Of a stretch of DNA of 27,074 nucleotides, positions 9,528 to 17,092 are shown piece after piece. Under the pieces are notes generated by a model. It had not been told where the DNA came from and did no database searches. It saw only the letters and a program-made list of their open reading frames with translations. The stretch is from Bryobacterales bacterium (GTDB lineage: Bacteria; Acidobacteriota; Terriglobia; Bryobacterales; Bryobacteraceae). Within the stretch, counting starts at the first letter, position 1. Each line of letters opens with the position of its first letter. The position numbers were made by a program, and so were the translations under genes. The stretch covers positions 10,617-37,690 of the forward strand of contig JAEUQE010000066.1 of NCBI GenBank assembly GCA_016789785.1, in the 5' to 3' direction.

Positions 9528-11572
9528 TGCTCCGCCCACAGGCCTCCCATGTCCAGAATCAGCCCCACGCGGCCATCCCCCAGGATCGCGCCTCCCGCCA
9601 CCCCCGGCACCTCGGCAAGGCCCTCGCCAAGACTCTTGATCACTACCTCCTGCTTGCCCACCAACTCATCCACCATCAGACAGAACGAGTGCCCTTCGTT
9701 CTCGATCACAATCAGCAGCGCCGCACAGGGATCTTCTGCCCGCGGCGTGACCTGGAACCGGCGGTGCAGGCGCAGCACCGGCACCAGTCTTCCACGCACC
9801 AGCACCATCTCCTGCCTCTGCTGAACCGTAAACAGCATCCCCGCCGTCGGCCGGAACATCTCCCGCACGGCGAACAGCGGCACAATGTAGCGTTGCCGCC
9901 CCACCATCACCACCAGACCGTCAATGATCGCCAGCGTGAGCGGCAGCTTCATGAAAAACGTCGTGCCTTCGCCAATCACCGACCGGATGTCAATCCTCCC
10001 CCGAAGCTTCTCCACATGCCTTCGCACAACGTCCATGCCCACACCGCGCCCGGAGATATTAGTCACCTTCTCGGCGGTCGAGAACCCAGGTTCCAGAATC
10101 AGCCGGAACGCCTCGCTCTCCGGCAAATGCGCGTTTTCCTCCAGAATTCCATTGGATCGCGCTTTCGCCATCAGCTTCGCCGCATCCAGGCCGCGGCCAT
10201 CATCGCCAACCTCCACCACAATCCGGCCCGCCTGATGATACGCCGCAAGCGTGAGCTTCGCCACCAACGGCTTTCCCGCCGCCGCCCGTGCCGCCGGAGG
10301 CTCAATGCCATGATCCAGCGCGTTGCGCACCATGTGCATCAACGGATCGGCCAGTTCCTCCGCGATGGTCTTGTCCACTTCGGTTTCATCGCCCCGTGTC
10401 ACCAGTTCCACTTGCTTTCCGACCTTTCGCGACAGATCGCGAACCTGCCTCGCCGCCTTCTGAAACAACTGGCCCACGGGCACCATGCGCATCGCCATCG
10501 CCGTCCTCTGCACCTCGCTCGTGATCCGCGCCAGTTGCGAGAGATCGCGTTGCAGCCGCGGATCGAGTGTGCCGGCCAGCGATTCGTTGTGGCGCACCAG
10601 CGATTGCGCAATCACCAACTCGCCGACCATGTCCACCAGATTGTCCAGCTTGACCGTGTCCACCCGCACCGACAGACTTTGCGCCGCGCCCTGCCGCTTG
10701 GCCTCCGCCGCAACCGCCGGGGAGGTCTCGGCTGGCGTCACGCCCGGAGTGGAGGAGGCCGCATCTTCCACACCCTCGCCCTTCATGACGGCTTGCACCT
10801 TCATGAGCAGATCGGTATGCCCCGGCATTCCTTCACAGGACTCACCTTCTTCCACATTCGCCACCGCGCGGCTCAATTGATCCACGCTTTCCAGCACGAC
10901 ATCAATTAACGCAGGCGTGACGGTGAGTTTGCCCTCGCGCGTCAGATTCAGAGCCGTCTCCACTTCGTGCGCCAGCTCCTGAATCGAGCGGAATTCGAGA
11001 AATCCAGCCACCCCCTTAATGGTGTGAAAGCCACGAAAGATGGAGTGAATCGCCTCCGCATTCGACGGGTCGCGCTCGAGCGTGAGCAGCCCCTGTTCGA
11101 CAGACTTCAGATGGTCGCGTGACTCGACAATGAAGTCATGGATCAGTTCCGGGTCCTCGGTCAACGGCGTGATGTTCTTCATGGGCCCCGGCCCAGCCAC
11201 GGCCGCCGGTGCTTCCACACCCAAACCGGGATCGCCGGAGCCCTCGTCAGTCTTGCTTGGCAGGCAGCCTTCCGCCAGCGAGCGCTCCGCCTTCTCAATC
11301 GCTTCCTGCAACGCTGTCAGTCCCTCATGCACGCGCTGTGCCGCCCGTGCGGGCTCCGAGGCGCCCAGCACGGCCGCGGCAACCAGTTCCCCCGCAATCC
11401 GCGCTGCCTCCCTGTAGCCCGCCTCCGCCGCCCGGCCGCCAATCGCGGATAGCGCGGCTACCAATTGAGGAAGCTGCCCGTCCGACGTGCCGCCGATGAT
11501 CACCATCGTGGCCAGATCGTCCACCGCTTTGCTCAGACTTACAGCCGGATTGGGCTCCCCATGCTCGCTCAT
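9524..11572 (-). CDS. cheA: Chemotaxis histidine kinase CheA
   Basis: 682 aa from ATG 11572, which follows GAGGTGG at good spacing; GTG 11584 in frame is the alternative (686 aa). The phosphotransfer (HPt) domain spans ~138-240 with the phosphorylated histidine at 183 in 'FRGFHTIKGVAGF'. The dimerisation domain is ~305-370. The ATPase domain shows 'MVRNALDHGIE' (N box), 'DDGRGLD' (G1) and 'GRGVGMDVV' (G2). A C-terminal CheW-like domain covers the last ~140 residues. Residues ~10-100 are an extra helical region shaped like an HPt bundle but without the histidine motif. I do not see a distinct CheY/CheB-binding P2 domain, only a low-complexity linker. CheA phosphorylates CheB and a CheY that must be encoded elsewhere. 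Confidence 0.96.
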   Translation of the reverse strand: MSEHGEPNPAVSLSKAVDDLATMVIIGGTSDGQLPQLVAALSAIGGRAAEAGYREAARIAGELVAAAVLGASEPARAAQRVHEGLTALQEAIEKAERSLAEGCLPSKTDEGSGDPGLGVEAPAAVAGPGPMKNITPLTEDPELIHDFIVESRDHLKSVEQGLLTLERDPSNAEAIHSIFRGFHTIKGVAGFLEFRSIQELAHEVETALNLTREGKLTVTPALIDVVLESVDQLSRAVANVEEGESCEGMPGHTDLLMKVQAVMKGEGVEDAASSTPGVTPAETSPAVAAEAKRQGAAQSLSVRVDTVKLDNLVDMVGELVIAQSLVRHNESLAGTLDPRLQRDLSQLARITSEVQRTAMAMRMVPVGQLFQKAARQVRDLSRKVGKQVELVTRGDETEVDKTIAEELADPLMHMVRNALDHGIEPPAARAAAGKPLVAKLTLAAYHQAGRIVVEVGDDGRGLDAAKLMAKARSNGILEENAHLPESEAFRLILEPGFSTAEKVTNISGRGVGMDVVRRHVEKLRGRIDIRSVIGEGTTFFMKLPLTLAIIDGLVVMVGRQRYIVPLFAVREMFRPTAGMLFTVQQRQEMVLVRGRLVPVLRLHRRFQVTPRAEDPCAALLIVIENEGHSFCLMVDELVGKQEVVIKSLGEGLAEVPGVAGGAILGDGRVGLILDMGGLWAEQ

Positions 11573-11590
11573 GCTCTCAACCACCTCGCG

Positions 11591-11791
11591 TCACCGAAGG
11601 ACGCTGCTCATCACCCAACGGAAGTTCTTCGTAGATCCGCCCATTCGCAGCTTCCCGGCCCGCCGTTGCCCGTCACTGCCGCCTTCCGCCTCCGGGATCC
11701 AGGCCGCTCCCCACCCAGCGAATCCGTACACCAGAGCACTGCTCGCCAAATCGAGCCGGGCTCCGAAAGTCAGTAGCGCAAGGCGAATCAT
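11591..11791 (-). CDS. Possible small ORF directly upstream of cheA
   Basis: 66 codons, ATG 11791, TGA ending at 11591, which is 18 nt before the preferred cheA start. The N-terminal half is hydrophobic ('LASSALVYGFAGWGAAW'), which could be one membrane segment, and the second half is polar. There is no strong Shine-Dalgarno (CAGAAG only) and I recognise no family. Position and strand would allow coupling to cheA, but it may be an accidental frame in the cheA leader. Confidence 0.25.
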   Translation of the reverse strand: MIRLALLTFGARLDLASSALVYGFAGWGAAWIPEAEGGSDGQRRAGKLRMGGSTKNFRWVMSSVLR

Positions 11792-12211
11792 GACTTCTGA
11801 AAGACTTATCGGTGAGAGAAGGTGGAATCGGATGGATTCTTTGCCGGGAGATTGCCGCGCCCGACCTTCACGCTATCTTCGAAACAATACCCTTCACGTT
11901 GCACGTTGCACGTTGGCGCTGCAAAACCTGACGTTAGCGCAGGCCTTCAGCCGGCTTTCCGCCTGCCGCGTCCCGGCTCCTCGGGACCCTTGCCGGGACC
12001 CGAGCCTGGCGCCTCAACGAAGAGTACTGATGATCGAGAGGGAATGATGAGAGTGGCGGCCACCGGAGAGACAAAGAAGACGAAAGAGTCACTTCGAACC
12101 GTCCGGGCTGGACCGGTCCGCAGCCTCTCATTCTCACACCTTACTGCCTTTTCACTTACAATCTTACCATTTTAGAAAACCTTGACATCTCCGCACTTGC
12201 TATCCTTCGAC
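11792..12211. other. Non-coding gap between cheW and cheA containing GC-rich repeats
   Basis: About 420 bases between the cheW stop and the cheA leader. It holds a 7-bp triplet repeat (11895-11915) and then, at ~11940-12020, imperfect GC-rich inverted repeats such as CCCGGC...GCCGGG and CTCGGG...CCCGAG, resembling an extragenic palindromic element. A TTGACA at 12182 on the plus strand has no matching -10. The cheA promoter is probably in 11800-11880 on the minus strand, but I could not fix it. Confidence 0.45.
11895..11915. repeat. Perfect 7-bp triplet tandem repeat
   Basis: CACGTTG occurs three times back to back with no mismatch. It sits at the edge of the GC-rich palindromic stretch in the cheW-cheA gap. 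Function unknown; it could be a genome-wide intergenic repeat. Confidence 0.8.
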
Positions 12212-12730
12212 TTACTGAACCAGCCGCGCAATCTCACCGACGTCCTGATGCGTCAGCACCCAGTTAATGTCGAGCAGAATCTTCACGGCTCCCTTTACTT
12301 TCGCCATCCCCAACAGATAAGGGGCAGGAACTCCGTCACCGAAATCCGGAGTATCTTCAATGTCGGCGGCAGCCACGTTCAACACTTCCGCAACTCCGTC
12401 CACGATAATTCCCATAAAGGCGGGGCCGGGCTGCACATTGATCTGCACCACGATAATGCAGGTCCGCGCACTATAGTCTTGTAATGGTAAGCCGAACCTC
12501 ACCCTCAGGTCCACCACGGGAATTACTTTACCGCGCAGATTGATTACTCCCCTTACGTAAGGCGCCGTTTGTGGTACCGACGTGATCTCCTGCATTCCCA
12601 TGATTTCTCGCACGTTCAGAACACAGATACCAAATTCCTCCCGGCCAAGCTGAAACACCAGATACTTACCACTCCGCTCATCGGCGCGAACAACCGGCCC
12701 TGCCACCTGTTCTTGAAAAGCTGCGTTCAT
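12212..12730 (-). CDS. cheW: Chemotaxis coupling protein CheW
   Basis: 172 aa. Adaptor that links chemoreceptors to CheA at the inner face of the membrane. A single CheW fold covers nearly the whole protein: 'YLVFQLGREEFGICVLNVREI' begins at ~22, and 'VRGVINLRGKVIPVVDLRVRFGL' carries the conserved N-R-G turn. 'VDGVAEVL' and the C-terminal 'DINWVL' are also typical. ATG 12730 follows GGGAGC and is preferred over the in-frame start at 12751. It is separated from cheA by ~640 bases, unlike the tightly overlapping cheA-cheR-cheD-cheB genes, so it may be transcribed with the upstream gene or from the same long transcript. Confidence 0.94.
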   Translation of the reverse strand: MNAAFQEQVAGPVVRADERSGKYLVFQLGREEFGICVLNVREIMGMQEITSVPQTAPYVRGVINLRGKVIPVVDLRVRFGLPLQDYSARTCIIVVQINVQPGPAFMGIIVDGVAEVLNVAAADIEDTPDFGDGVPAPYLLGMAKVKGAVKILLDINWVLTHQDVGEIARLVQ

Positions 12731-12790
12731 GAATGCTCCCAGCAATCTCATCGGCAGACTGCGCGAAGTCTTGTGCGGATTTTTGGAGTA

Positions 12791-13543
12791 CTACTCGATC
12801 CGAAGCACCTCCAGACCCTTTCTTTCGTTCAGTTTCTGCCACAGCGCCTGAAAGCGGGCTTCCTCCATGGGCTCCTTCAACTGGAAATCGAACGCCCGCC
12901 TCGAACCGTAGTGGAGCTTCGCCCGCTCATAGGTCACAATCGTCAGTTGATAGCGGTCCGCCGTGCTGACGTTCTCAAGATCTTCCATCCGCCAGCTCCG
13001 CGAGTGCCCTTTCCTTCCAGTCTCATAGACGATACGGTCTTCGCCCACCTTTAGCGTGCCCTCCGACCCCTGCAACGTTCCCAGCAGTTTCACACGCAGG
13101 GACCATAACGCCGTCTGGGGCGCATCGCCCAAAGCCGCCACCAGCCTCCGGTCCAGCTTTGTCTTGAGGGCTTCGTATGCGGGCCGGAATGTTTGCCCCT
13201 TGGCTGCGTAGAACTCGTATTCGTGATCGATGCCGAGCCTCCATTTGCGGTCCTTGTAAGTGACCACAACCAGCTTCTCCGGCGAAATCCAGATCTGCTG
13301 AATGTCGCCATAAGCCCAGGACTGGCGCTCGAGCTTCTTCGGTTTCTTGCGCGGCTTTGCGGGTGGCTTGGGATCCACCTGGTGATAGACTACACCGTCA
13401 TCGCCCACTGTCAGCACGCCCACATGATCCTTCGCCGCGCGTTCATGGCGGACATCGAAACGCAATTCCGCACCCGCGCCGGCAACGGCCGCAAGCAGCA
13501 CGATTAAGCCCGCCCGAGTTGCCGCTTCACTTCGAAATGCCAT
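12791..13543 (-). CDS. Secreted hypothetical protein with two related beta-rich repeats
   Basis: 250 aa; I do not recognise the family. ATG 13543 follows GAGG at ideal spacing; its first 13 codons overlap the 3' end of cusA, so the two genes are translationally linked. Residues ~8-25 are a hydrophobic signal peptide ending GAGA. Two similar ~80-residue segments are visible. The first (~42-110) reads 'GVLTVGDDGVVYHQ' ... 'WAYGDIQQIWISPEKLVVVT'. The second (~155-225) reads 'GTLKVGEDRIVYET' ... 'WRMEDLENVSTADRYQLTIV'. Their strand pattern suggests PH-like beta barrels (inference). A lysine/proline-rich linker interrupts the first. Position between cusA and cheW gives no clear function. Confidence 0.72.
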   Translation of the reverse strand: MAFRSEAATRAGLIVLLAAVAGAGAELRFDVRHERAAKDHVGVLTVGDDGVVYHQVDPKPPAKPRKKPKKLERQSWAYGDIQQIWISPEKLVVVTYKDRKWRLGIDHEYEFYAAKGQTFRPAYEALKTKLDRRLVAALGDAPQTALWSLRVKLLGTLQGSEGTLKVGEDRIVYETGRKGHSRSWRMEDLENVSTADRYQLTIVTYERAKLHYGSRRAFDFQLKEPMEEARFQALWQKLNERKGLEVLRIE

Positions 13544-16500
13544 TTCCACACCTCATAAATCGCCGGATACACCACCAACTCCAGCAGGAACGACGTGAAG
13601 ACCCCGCCAATCATCGGCGCCGCGATGCGTTTCATGACATCGGCGCCCGTGCCCGCCGACCACATGATCGGCACCAGCCCGAGAAACATGGTCGCCACCG
13701 TCATGAACTTCGGGCGGATGCGCTTCACCGCGCCCTCACGGATCGCCTCGCGCAACTCAGCCGCACTCCGCAGCCGTCCTTCCTTCTTTGCCTTCTCATA
13801 CGAGAGGTCGAGATACAGCAGCATGAAGACTGCCGTCTCGGCATCCACACCCAGTAACGCGATCAGCCCCACCCACACGCCGATGCTCATGTTGTAGCCA
13901 AGCAGATAGAGCAGCCAGATCGCGCCGACGGCCGAAAACGGCACGGCGAGAATGATGAGGAAGGTCTTCACGAGCGACTTCGTGTTGAAGTAAAGCAACA
14001 TCACGATGATGAACAACGTCAACGGAACGACGAAGAGAAGCTTCTCGCGCACGCGCTGCATGGCTTCATACTGGCCGCTCCATTGGAGTGCGTAGCCCGC
14101 GGGCAGCGCCACACGCTCACGAACCAGCCGGCGCGCTTCTTCCACATAGCCGCCGACATCGCGCCCCGCGACATCGACATAGACATAGCCGTTCAACATG
14201 CCGTTCTCATCGCGCAGCATGGAAGGTCCGCTGACGACCTTGATCTCCGCAAGCTGCGAGACGGGCACCTGTGCGCGGCTCCCCATCACCGGTACCAGCA
14301 CACGGCCCAGACGATCGATGTCACTGCGGAAGTCGCGGAAGTAACGGACGTTCACCGGATAACGCTCGCGGCCCTCGATTGTCGTGGTGACGCTCTCACC
14401 GCCCACGGCGCTCATGAGCACGGCCTGAGCATCTTCAATGGTGAGCCCGTAGCGGGCGAGTTCCTCGCGCTTCCATTCGAAGTCGAGGAAGTAGCCGCCT
14501 CCCGTGCGCTCGGCAAACACGTTGCGCGTGCCGTTGACCTGCGGCAGCAGTCCCTCAATCTCCAGTCCGATGCGTTCGATCTGCTTCAAGTCCGCGCCGT
14601 AGATCTTGATGCCGACCGGCGTGCGAATGCCCGTCGTGAGCATATCGATGCGGTTCTTGATGGGCATGGTCCATGCGTTGGAAGCGCCGGGCAAAGTGAG
14701 CGCGGTGTTCATTTCTTCCACGAGTTGCTCGGTGGAGATGTGATCGGGAGTGATGCGGCGGCACATCGCGAGCAGCCACTGCGGCGCCCAATTCCAATCC
14801 GAGTACCATGTGGTGGTCTTGCGCCACTCGTGCTTCGGCTTCAGTTGAATCACGGTCTCAAACATGGAGAGCGGCGCCGGGTCCGTTGGCGTTTCGGCCC
14901 GGCCCGCCTTGCCAAGCACGGTGCGCACTTCAGGAAACTGCAGGATGAGGCGATTCTGCACCTGCATCAGCTTCTGTGCTTCCGTGACGGAGATGCCCGG
15001 CAGCGTGGATGGCATGTAGAGCAAGTCGCCTTCATCGAGCGGTGGCATGAACTCCGAGCCCAGCCGCTCATACACGGGCACGGTGATCGCCACCAGCACA
15101 ATCGCGCCGGCAATCACTGCGTACTTCCAATCGAGCGCGAGCCGGCACACGGGATCATACAAGCGAATCAGAATGCGGCTCACCGGATGATGCTCTTCGG
15201 AATGGATCTTGCCGATGAGAAGCGCGGTCGCCATCCGTGCGAGCCAGCGCGGCCGGAACTGGAACGGATTCATGTGCGTGAACAACAACCGCATGGCGGG
15301 ATCGAGCGTGATGGCCAGCAGCGCCGCGACAATCATGGAAAGGTTCTTCGTGTAGGCCAGCGGCTTGAACAGCCGGCCTTCCTGCGCTTCGAGCGCAAGT
15401 ACGGGAAGGAACGACACGGCGATGACCAGCAGAGCGAAGAAACTCGGGCCGCCCACTTCTTTCACCGCGCCGATCACGACATCCTGATAGTTCTCCACCC
15501 GTCCGCCGCGTTCCCATTCCTCAAGTTTCTTGTGCGTTTGTTCGACGACAACGATTGCCGCGTCGACCATCGCGCCGATGGCGATGGCAATGCCGCCAAG
15601 CGACATGATGTTCGAGGTGACGCCCATCATCGCCATCGGGATAAACGAAATGACGATCGCGATGGGGATGGTGAACACCGGAATGATCGCGCTCGGAATG
15701 TGCCACAGGAAGAGGAGGATCACCAGCGACACAAAGACGATTTCTTCAATCAACGTGTCGCGCAGGTTCTGAATGGAGCGAAGGATGAGTTCCGAACGGT
15801 CATAGGCGGTGATCAGCTTGACGCCCTTCGGCAGGCCGGGCTCGATCTCGCGAATCCGCGCCTTCACACGATCGATGACTTGCAGTGCGTTCTCACCTTG
15901 CCGCATCACGATGATGCCCGAAACGGCGTCGCCCTGCCCGTTCCAATCGGCGAGTCCGCGGCGCATGTCGGGACCAAGCGTCACGGTGCCGACGTCTTTC
16001 ACACGCACGGAAACGCCGCCGGCATTCGACATGAGCACGATGTTGCCGATGTCGTCTTCGGACTTGGCATAGCCGCGGCCGCGAACCATGTACTCGGCGC
16101 CGCTAAACTCGACCAGACGCCCGCCGACGTCGTTGTTGCTATTGCGCACGGCTTCGACCACACGCATCATCGGAATGCCGTAGGATTGAAGGCGGTTCGG
16201 ATCCACCTGCACCTGATACTGCCGGACGAAGCCGCCAAGCGGCGCGACTTCGGCCACTCCGGCAACGGACTTCAGTTGGTAGCGCAGGAACCAGTCCTGC
16301 AACGATCGCAATTCGGCGAGCGAGTACTTGCCACTCTCATCGGCGAGCACGTATTGAAACACCCAGCCGACGCCCGTTGCATCGGGTCCCAACTCGGTCT
16401 TCACGCCTTGCGGCAAACGCGGCAGTACGCCGGAGAGATATTCGAGCGTGCGCGACCGCGCCCAATAGATATCGGTGCCTTCTTCAAAGATGATGTAGAC

Positions 16501-16773
16501 GAACGAGAAGCCGAAGTCCGAGAACCCGCGCACGTCTTTGACGCGAGGCGCTCCGAGCATGCTGGTCACAATGGGATAGGTGACCTGATCCTCCATGATG
16601 TCCGGACTGCGATCCCATCGCGAATAGACGATGACTTGTGTATCGCTGAGGTCGGGGATTGCATCGAGCGGGATGTGCCGGATCGAGTAGATTCCGCCCA
16701 ACACCAGGAACGCCGTGATCACGAAGACGAGCACTTTGTTGCGGGCCGAGAACTCGATGATGGCGTTAATCAT
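13504..16773 (-). CDS. cusA: Copper/silver-type heavy-metal efflux RND transporter CusA
   Basis: 1089 aa inner-membrane pump that uses the proton gradient to export metal through CusB and CusC. ATG 16773 gives 'MINAIIEFSARNKVLVFVIT', the standard N-terminus and first membrane helix; the longer frame to 16860 is an artefact of the upstream duplication. 'DAIPDLSDTQVIVYSRW' and 'EDQVTYPI' follow. Membrane helix 4 carries the proton-relay acid in 'IAIGAMVDAAIVVVEQ'. The periplasmic 'EFMPPLDEGDLLYMPSTLPG' and 'NRIDMLTTGIRTPVGIKIYG' stretches hold methionines typical of Cu(I)/Ag(I) pumps rather than Zn/Co/Cd CzcA (inference). Its start overlaps the stop of the chimeric mini-ORF by 8 nt. Confidence 0.95.
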   Translation of the reverse strand: MINAIIEFSARNKVLVFVITAFLVLGGIYSIRHIPLDAIPDLSDTQVIVYSRWDRSPDIMEDQVTYPIVTSMLGAPRVKDVRGFSDFGFSFVYIIFEEGTDIYWARSRTLEYLSGVLPRLPQGVKTELGPDATGVGWVFQYVLADESGKYSLAELRSLQDWFLRYQLKSVAGVAEVAPLGGFVRQYQVQVDPNRLQSYGIPMMRVVEAVRNSNNDVGGRLVEFSGAEYMVRGRGYAKSEDDIGNIVLMSNAGGVSVRVKDVGTVTLGPDMRRGLADWNGQGDAVSGIIVMRQGENALQVIDRVKARIREIEPGLPKGVKLITAYDRSELILRSIQNLRDTLIEEIVFVSLVILLFLWHIPSAIIPVFTIPIAIVISFIPMAMMGVTSNIMSLGGIAIAIGAMVDAAIVVVEQTHKKLEEWERGGRVENYQDVVIGAVKEVGGPSFFALLVIAVSFLPVLALEAQEGRLFKPLAYTKNLSMIVAALLAITLDPAMRLLFTHMNPFQFRPRWLARMATALLIGKIHSEEHHPVSRILIRLYDPVCRLALDWKYAVIAGAIVLVAITVPVYERLGSEFMPPLDEGDLLYMPSTLPGISVTEAQKLMQVQNRLILQFPEVRTVLGKAGRAETPTDPAPLSMFETVIQLKPKHEWRKTTTWYSDWNWAPQWLLAMCRRITPDHISTEQLVEEMNTALTLPGASNAWTMPIKNRIDMLTTGIRTPVGIKIYGADLKQIERIGLEIEGLLPQVNGTRNVFAERTGGGYFLDFEWKREELARYGLTIEDAQAVLMSAVGGESVTTTIEGRERYPVNVRYFRDFRSDIDRLGRVLVPVMGSRAQVPVSQLAEIKVVSGPSMLRDENGMLNGYVYVDVAGRDVGGYVEEARRLVRERVALPAGYALQWSGQYEAMQRVREKLLFVVPLTLFIIVMLLYFNTKSLVKTFLIILAVPFSAVGAIWLLYLLGYNMSIGVWVGLIALLGVDAETAVFMLLYLDLSYEKAKKEGRLRSAAELREAIREGAVKRIRPKFMTVATMFLGLVPIMWSAGTGADVMKRIAAPMIGGVFTSFLLELVVYPAIYEVWKWHFEVKRQLGRA

Positions 16774-17092
16774 GCTTGTGGCCTGATGGCACGGCGGAAG
16801 GTTTTGGAGCTTCGGCCGCCGATGACGGAGCAGTGTCAGAGCGTGCCATGCCGGCGGCACCAGCCTTCAGTTGGCTCCCGGAATTGCTGGGGAATTGCAT
16901 GCAGGTGATGCCGGCGATCGCCGTCATCACGAAGACGAGCGCTTTGTTGCGGGCGGAAAACTCGATGATGGCGTTAGTCATGCTTGTGGCCTGATGGCGC
17001 GGCGGAAGGCTTCGGAGCTTCGGCCGCGGATGGCGGAGCAGTGTCCGAGCGCGACATGCCGGAAGCAGCAGCCTTCAGTTGACTCTCGGAGT
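16711..17092. repeat. Tandem duplication, 208-bp offset, across the cusB-cusA junction
   Basis: Copy 1 is ~16711-16884 and copy 2 is ~16919-17092, offset exactly 208 bp. By hand I count 16 mismatches over ~157 aligned bases and no gaps, about 90% identity. Each copy holds the last ~35 codons of cusB and the first ~20 codons of cusA. The 34 bases between (16885-16918) match neither gene convincingly. Confidence 0.9.
16766..16981 (-). pseudogene. Chimeric 71-codon ORF: CusA N-terminus fused to CusB C-terminus
   Basis: ATG 16981 to TAA at 16766. Residues 1-20 (MTNAIIEFSARNKALVFVMT) copy the CusA N-terminus with three substitutions. About 13 junction residues follow. The last ~35 residues, from 'SQLKAGAAGMARSDTAP' to 'PSGHKHD', copy the CusB C-terminus. 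It arises from a tandem duplication across the cusB-cusA junction. It overlaps cusB's stop (ATGACTAA) and the real cusA start (ATGATTAA) by the same 8-nt geometry, so ribosomes could still pass from cusB through it to cusA. Whether a peptide accumulates is unknown; it would keep half a membrane helix and a His-containing tail. Confidence 0.8.

Noticed and set aside
9527..10909. 460-codon plus-strand open frame opposite cheA
   Set aside because: Shadow of cheA with a composition dominated by H, R, P and Q; no motif and no start signal.
14083..16908. 941-codon plus-strand open frame opposite cusA
   Set aside because: It is the antisense shadow of cusA: histidine/arginine-rich low-complexity translation, no domains, no ribosome-binding site. 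GC-rich third positions keep the frame open by chance.
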